DNA of 9,749 nt from an uncultured Clostridia bacterium (GTDB lineage: Bacteria > Bacillota > Clostridia > Saccharofermentanales > Fastidiosipilaceae): NCBI GenBank assembly GCA_947253135.1, contig CAMXYS010000052.1, positions 1 to 9,749 on the forward strand, written 5' to 3'. This document shows positions 6,866 to 9,749 of this stretch, one piece after another (position 1 is the stretch's first letter; each line of letters starts with the position of its first letter). A program made the translations under genes and the position numbers. Below the pieces are notes generated by a model, which was given only the letters and a program-made list of their open reading frames with translations, made no database searches and had not been told where the DNA came from.

Positions 6866-6896
6866 GAAAGGCCCGGCCAACTCGAGCCGGGCTTTC
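6866..6896 (-). terminator. Intercistronic hairpin between the minor pilin and sipA
   Basis: GAAAG and CCCGGC (6866-6877, with one bulged G) pair with GCCGGG and CTTTC (6886-6896) around an 8-nt loop. It lies about 46 nt after the minor pilin stop. The tail on the minus strand is pyrimidine-rich but not a clean T-run, so partial attenuation or mRNA processing is more likely than full termination. Confidence 0.5.
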
Positions 6897-6942
6897 CTAA
6901 TAACCGATTGTAGAATAATCCAATGCTGACCGAGCAACTAAG

Positions 6943-7767
6943 TTACTGCCTTGAGCTGTAGCGGCGCGAACCGATCAAAACAAGCGCCAGGGCTAAGAGA
7001 ATGAATGGAATCATCGCCAACCGGTTTCCTTCACCCGTCCTGGCTAAAAGCTTAGCTGTCGCTGAGCCGGTTGTCGGACCGGTCTCCGAACTGGCAGAAG
7101 CCCGTGAAGCCGTTGTCGAAGTGCTGGGTGCAGTCGTCTCCGAGGGGCGATCGGCTAGGGCGATATGGCTAAAACAAATCGATGCTAATTTACCCTCCTC
7201 GTCATCCAGCTTATTAAAGTAAAGGCTACTTAACTTAAACCCTTGCCCCGGACTGGGATCGTTCAAGACTTTCAACTGACAAATGTAACGGACTGTATCC
7301 AGTTTGTACTGTGAACGGACATCCGTATCTTGATCAGGAGACACCTCGATTTGATAACGGTAAAGGCCAGGGCTGTGCGAGAAAGGGCTAAAGCTTAAGG
7401 GAATCGTAAAAGCGGCCTGATCTTTCATGGTCCCCTTTACGCTGAAGGTATAGGTATTTCCCCTGCTGTCTGCAGGCATGGGTGCCGCACCCGAAGAAGT
7501 CGGCCCATCCAGGAAGGTCAACCGATAGGTAACCGAATAATCCCGGCCTATCGGATCCGGTTTGGATTGTTTGTCCAAAAACTCTTGACCGACCGGCAAA
7601 TCAACCCTTAAACCGTGTTCCTGACTTGAGGCCGCGAACACCTCTCCCTGAAAAAGGCAGACGAGAAAGGTTAGCGCCAGAATCAGACGAAAAAACTGTC
7701 CCACTCGGCCTGTCGTTCTGCCCACCGAGTTTTTAGCAGTTTTTAAGTTATCATCGCATGTTTGCAT
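6943..7767 (-). CDS. LPXTG-like minor or basal pilin subunit (FctB position)
   Basis: From ATG at 7767 the product has 274 residues; GGAGA ends 7 nt upstream, which supports this start over the GTG 19 codons earlier. A signal peptide (core QFFRLILALTFLVCLF, cleavage near VFAASS, about 44-47) leads into one pilin-like domain (about 50-205) with the strands GLYRYQIEVSP and YKLDTVRYICQLKV seen in FctA/Spy0128 domains. A Ser/Thr-rich stalk (208-236) follows. The cell-wall signal is LARTG (241-245), a membrane span and SRRYSSRQ. LARTG has Ala where LPXTG has Pro. The positions that form the Lys-Asn isopeptide bond in FctA domains seem lost (IEV for TVTE, FSHIA for FxNxY), judged by eye. In the operon it could be the cell-wall anchor subunit, fixed by the housekeeping sortase. 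Confidence 0.8.
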   Translation of the reverse strand: MQTCDDNLKTAKNSVGRTTGRVGQFFRLILALTFLVCLFQGEVFAASSQEHGLRVDLPVGQEFLDKQSKPDPIGRDYSVTYRLTFLDGPTSSGAAPMPADSRGNTYTFSVKGTMKDQAAFTIPLSFSPFSHSPGLYRYQIEVSPDQDTDVRSQYKLDTVRYICQLKVLNDPSPGQGFKLSSLYFNKLDDEEGKLASICFSHIALADRPSETTAPSTSTTASRASASSETGPTTGSATAKLLARTGEGNRLAMIPFILLALALVLIGSRRYSSRQ

Positions 7768-7900
7768 GTTCTGATCTCCATTTATTTTTAGTAACTTTGA
7801 CTCTTTCTCTTTTATCTTAGCCACAACCTGCCCTCAAGCCTTTAATTCACAACCCAGAGCTGAGATAAGATAAGACAGAAACAGTAAAAATTATGGGTGT

Positions 7901-7937
7901 TGACTGCTAGACCTCGCCGAAGCGGATCTAGCAGTCA
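7901..7937 (-). terminator. Strong hairpin with UUCG tetraloop after the second major pilin
   Basis: TGACTGCTAGA pairs perfectly with TCTAGCAGTCA over 11 bp (7901-7911 with 7927-7937). Inside it an inner stem CGC-TTCG-GCG (minus strand, 7915-7924) forms a very stable tetraloop. It starts about 55 nt past the pilin stop; a run of five T follows about 10 nt after the stem. It is suited to attenuate transcription, or to protect pilin mRNA, so that the pilin is made in excess over the genes downstream. Confidence 0.7.
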
Positions 7938-7992
7938 CATCACTCATGGAAATAACTTTCCCGGTTCTAAGCCGCTCTAAGAAAGATCTCTC

Positions 7993-9210
7993 TTAGCCCT
8001 GAACACTACGCTTTTTGTTGACCACGACAAAGGTGACAACGGAAGCGGCGGCAAGTACCATCAGCAGAATAATCGGGGCATTGTCCAGGAAGAAACCGAC
8101 GGTCGTCGTAGAGTTTTTGGTATTCGTTACGACGGCGGCATTGTTTTCACCCAGAAGGATCTCATTGTTGATCTCAGTTTTAGCAGCTGCACCGTTAGGT
8201 GTGTAAGCTATCTTTTTCTCATGCCCATAAGCATTAGACTCGTCTGCAGTTACCTTACTACCGCCATAGACCTTATTGATGATCAGCTTGTCCTTGTGGC
8301 CCAGTTGAACAGTAACTTCCTGGCCGTAGGTACCCTCAACTCCGGTTTGAGCCGTTACATTTGCACCATTCTCAGTGCTGGTCACGATTGAATAAGTAAA
8401 GGTGTTTGAAGGATTCTTTTCTGCAATCAAAGCCGGCTTTTGGATGGTGAACTTGAATTCGAAAGCCTGGTTGACGTCACCTTCATCACCGGCAACAATC
8501 TTCTCGATCGAGAAAGGAGCAGTTGACGGCGTTGTCTCTCCCCCATTATCAATCTTTGTGGAGTATTCGTTGATAAACTTGAAGCCGTTTCCTTGCTTTC
8601 CATCATCGGACGGCTTGGGCTCAACCTTCTCAGCGTTAGGGATGGCCTTACCTGCATCATCTGTAAGCGGGGTCACCTTAATTAACTTGATGTAGACTTC
8701 ACCGGTCGGTGTACCATTCTGAGTCTTGTTGGCAACCTGAACCTGCATTTTGTATGAAGCCTTAGAGTAGATGACTTGTTTGGTCAACTTACCTTCAGCT
8801 GTTTGATCAATACCACTGGCAAGCTCGGTTACGGTGTACTCATAGAAACCGGCGGATTTGCCGGCAAAGGGCTTACCGGTAGCCGTGCTGATTTCCTCAA
8901 GGGCTTTTTCATAGGTAAGGGTGGTTATACCACCGGTTGTACTTTCTTTGGGAGTGCCCGGAAGAGCGATCTCAACATCAGCTAATTTCGGATCCCTAGT
9001 GGCATCCGCCTGAGCAAACTGAAAGGTAACCTTCCCGGTCGGTTTCGCGATACCTTCCGGCATCTTCACCTCTTTGGTAATGGCAGCCTTGACATCTGTC
9101 TGTTCGGGCTCTTGTGCACTCACCAGACCGCTTACGGACATAAAGGTCAGGCCGGACAAGAGCAAGGCAAAAAACTTGCTAATCCTCCGATTCTTCTTGT
9201 TTATTTTCAT
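7993..9210 (-). CDS. FctA/Spy0128-like major pilin with non-canonical sorting segment
   Basis: The 405-residue precursor has a signal peptide (1-32, cleavage at VSA-QEP) and two Spy0128-type domains. Domain 1 (about 38-217) has the expected isopeptide residues K46 (AAITKEV), E129 (YEYTVTE) and N214 (FKFINEY). Domain 2 (about 230-365) has K237 (FSIEKIV), E324 (VTADE) and N363 (VVTNTKN). These are assigned by motif; such internal Lys-Asn bonds stiffen pilins of this family. The C-terminus is STTTVGFFLDNAP (367-379), a membrane span (about 380-397) and KKR. No LPXTG or VPTG motif is present. AAAGGAGAG precedes the ATG. It is a tandem paralogue of the pilin upstream, 89 nt away, and probably forms the shaft or an accessory subunit polymerised by the class B sortase. 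Confidence 0.88.
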   Translation of the reverse strand: MKINKKNRRISKFFALLLSGLTFMSVSGLVSAQEPEQTDVKAAITKEVKMPEGIAKPTGKVTFQFAQADATRDPKLADVEIALPGTPKESTTGGITTLTYEKALEEISTATGKPFAGKSAGFYEYTVTELASGIDQTAEGKLTKQVIYSKASYKMQVQVANKTQNGTPTGEVYIKLIKVTPLTDDAGKAIPNAEKVEPKPSDDGKQGNGFKFINEYSTKIDNGGETTPSTAPFSIEKIVAGDEGDVNQAFEFKFTIQKPALIAEKNPSNTFTYSIVTSTENGANVTAQTGVEGTYGQEVTVQLGHKDKLIINKVYGGSKVTADESNAYGHEKKIAYTPNGAAAKTEINNEILLGENNAAVVTNTKNSTTTVGFFLDNAPIILLMVLAAASVVTFVVVNKKRSVQG

Positions 9211-9299
9211 GATTCTCTCCTTTTCTAGGATTCAAGTTTATCTTTAAGGCATCTGATTGACAGAACCTTATGAACGGATGTATTAGACTACTTTGAGTC

Positions 9300-9749
9300 T
9301 TATTCTCTACCGGCTTTGCGCTTCCGATTGACAACAACAAAAGCAACCAGCAGGCCCACTGACAGCACAATGGCTAAGGCAACAGGTGCATTGTCCAGGA
9401 AGAAACCAACCTGGGTTGTCTGAGTCTTATCGTTCGTTACCAGAGCATGTGCACCCTTGCCGGTGATGATTTCGTTTGTAACCACAGTCTTATCCGTACC
9501 ACCACCTGCGGGGGTGAACTTGACGCTCTTAGTGTGGCCATGAGGATCCGTCTCATCCGCTGTCACAATGGTAGAACCACCATACATCTTGTTGATGATC
9601 AGCTTGTCACCATGGGCCAACTTAAAGGTTAACGGCGTACCATAGGCATGAGTGCCTTGGCTGACAGCCGTCACGCCTGTAGAACTAGAGGTCTTGACGA
9701 TGGAGTAAGTGAAGTTCTCATCCGGTGTGGCAACAGCCAGCAGTTCAGG
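9300..9749 (-). CDS. FctA-like pilin, C-terminal part only (start beyond window)
   Basis: The visible 149 residues begin PELLAVATPDENFTYSIV and correspond to the last domain of the neighbouring pilin, from its residue 259 onward. Shared landmarks are FTYSIV, the DKLIINK-x-YGGS strand, a TADE motif with the probable isopeptide Glu, and VTN with the Asn. The tail TTQVGFFLDNAP, a membrane span and RKRKAGRE repeat the unusual sorting segment of the second pilin. The two genes also share stretches of identical DNA around the sorting segment, consistent with a tandem duplication. The open frame continues to the window edge, so a GTG-initiated shorter protein is not the real product. It is the first pilus gene seen here; an adhesin or further pilin may lie beyond. 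Confidence 0.85.
   Translation of the reverse strand, partial: PELLAVATPDENFTYSIVKTSSSTGVTAVSQGTHAYGTPLTFKLAHGDKLIINKMYGGSTIVTADETDPHGHTKSVKFTPAGGGTDKTVVTNEIITGKGAHALVTNDKTQTTQVGFFLDNAPVALAIVLSVGLLVAFVVVNRKRKAGRE

Noticed and set aside
7768..7824. Upstream GTG start adding 19 residues to the minor pilin
   Set aside because: The ATG at 7767 has GGAGA at ideal spacing and gives a normal signal peptide; the extension would cover that ribosome binding site.
9285..9300. Short inverted repeat AGACT/AGTCT between the two pilins
   Set aside because: The stem is only 5 bp and no T-run follows; too weak to call a terminator.
9179..9370. Minus-strand open frame across the pilin junction
   Set aside because: It spans the end of one pilin and the start of the next in a wrong frame; both pilins explain the sequence better.
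1..9749. tRNA, rRNA or CRISPR array
   Set aside because: No cloverleaf-like segment, rRNA-like stretch or regularly spaced repeats was seen by eye on either strand.

Overview
The window looks like a piece of a low-to-mid GC Gram-positive (Bacillota) chromosome. The signs are strong purine-rich ribosome binding sites, a sortase-assembled pilus locus of the streptococcal FCT type, lipoprotein signal peptides and CapE/CapF-type capsule sugar genes. The genus cannot be fixed from the sequence. Both Lactobacillales and anaerobic Clostridia carry loci of this kind.

Layout. Positions 1-1247 (minus strand) hold the start of a CapF/FnlB-like reductase and a complete CapE/FnlA-like UDP-GlcNAc 4,6-dehydratase/5-epimerase. 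These are the first two steps to UDP-N-acetyl-L-fucosamine for a capsule or other surface polysaccharide. Positions 1248-2540 are a graveyard. They contain an internally deleted IS30-family element with both terminal inverted repeats still visible, a frameshifted lipoprotein-like gene, a 15-bp tandem duplication and a frameshifted small hydrophobic ORF. Positions 2541-4926 (plus strand) carry an exported C39-like cysteine peptidase, whose signal peptide is interrupted by an in-frame stop codon, followed by an apparently intact lipoprotein of unknown function.

Positions 5163-9749 (minus strand, transcribed right to left) are a pilus operon. In order of transcription it has the C-terminal part of an FctA/Spy0128-like pilin (cut by the window edge), a second complete FctA-like pilin, a smaller LPXTG-like minor or basal pilin, a SipA-like signal-peptidase homologue lacking both catalytic residues, and a class B sortase. 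The set matches the S. pyogenes FCT logic (FctA backbone, SipA helper, class B pilin polymerase). Gene order differs and there are two tandem FctA-like pilins.

The most interesting signals are four: both FctA-like pilins share a non-canonical sorting segment (TT-x-VGFFLDNAP) with no LPXTG/VPTG motif; the signal peptidase homologue has Met and Leu where Ser and Lys are expected; strong hairpins lie between pilus cistrons, one with a UUCG tetraloop; and disabling lesions cluster in the stretch between the capsule genes and the 3586-4926 lipoprotein gene.
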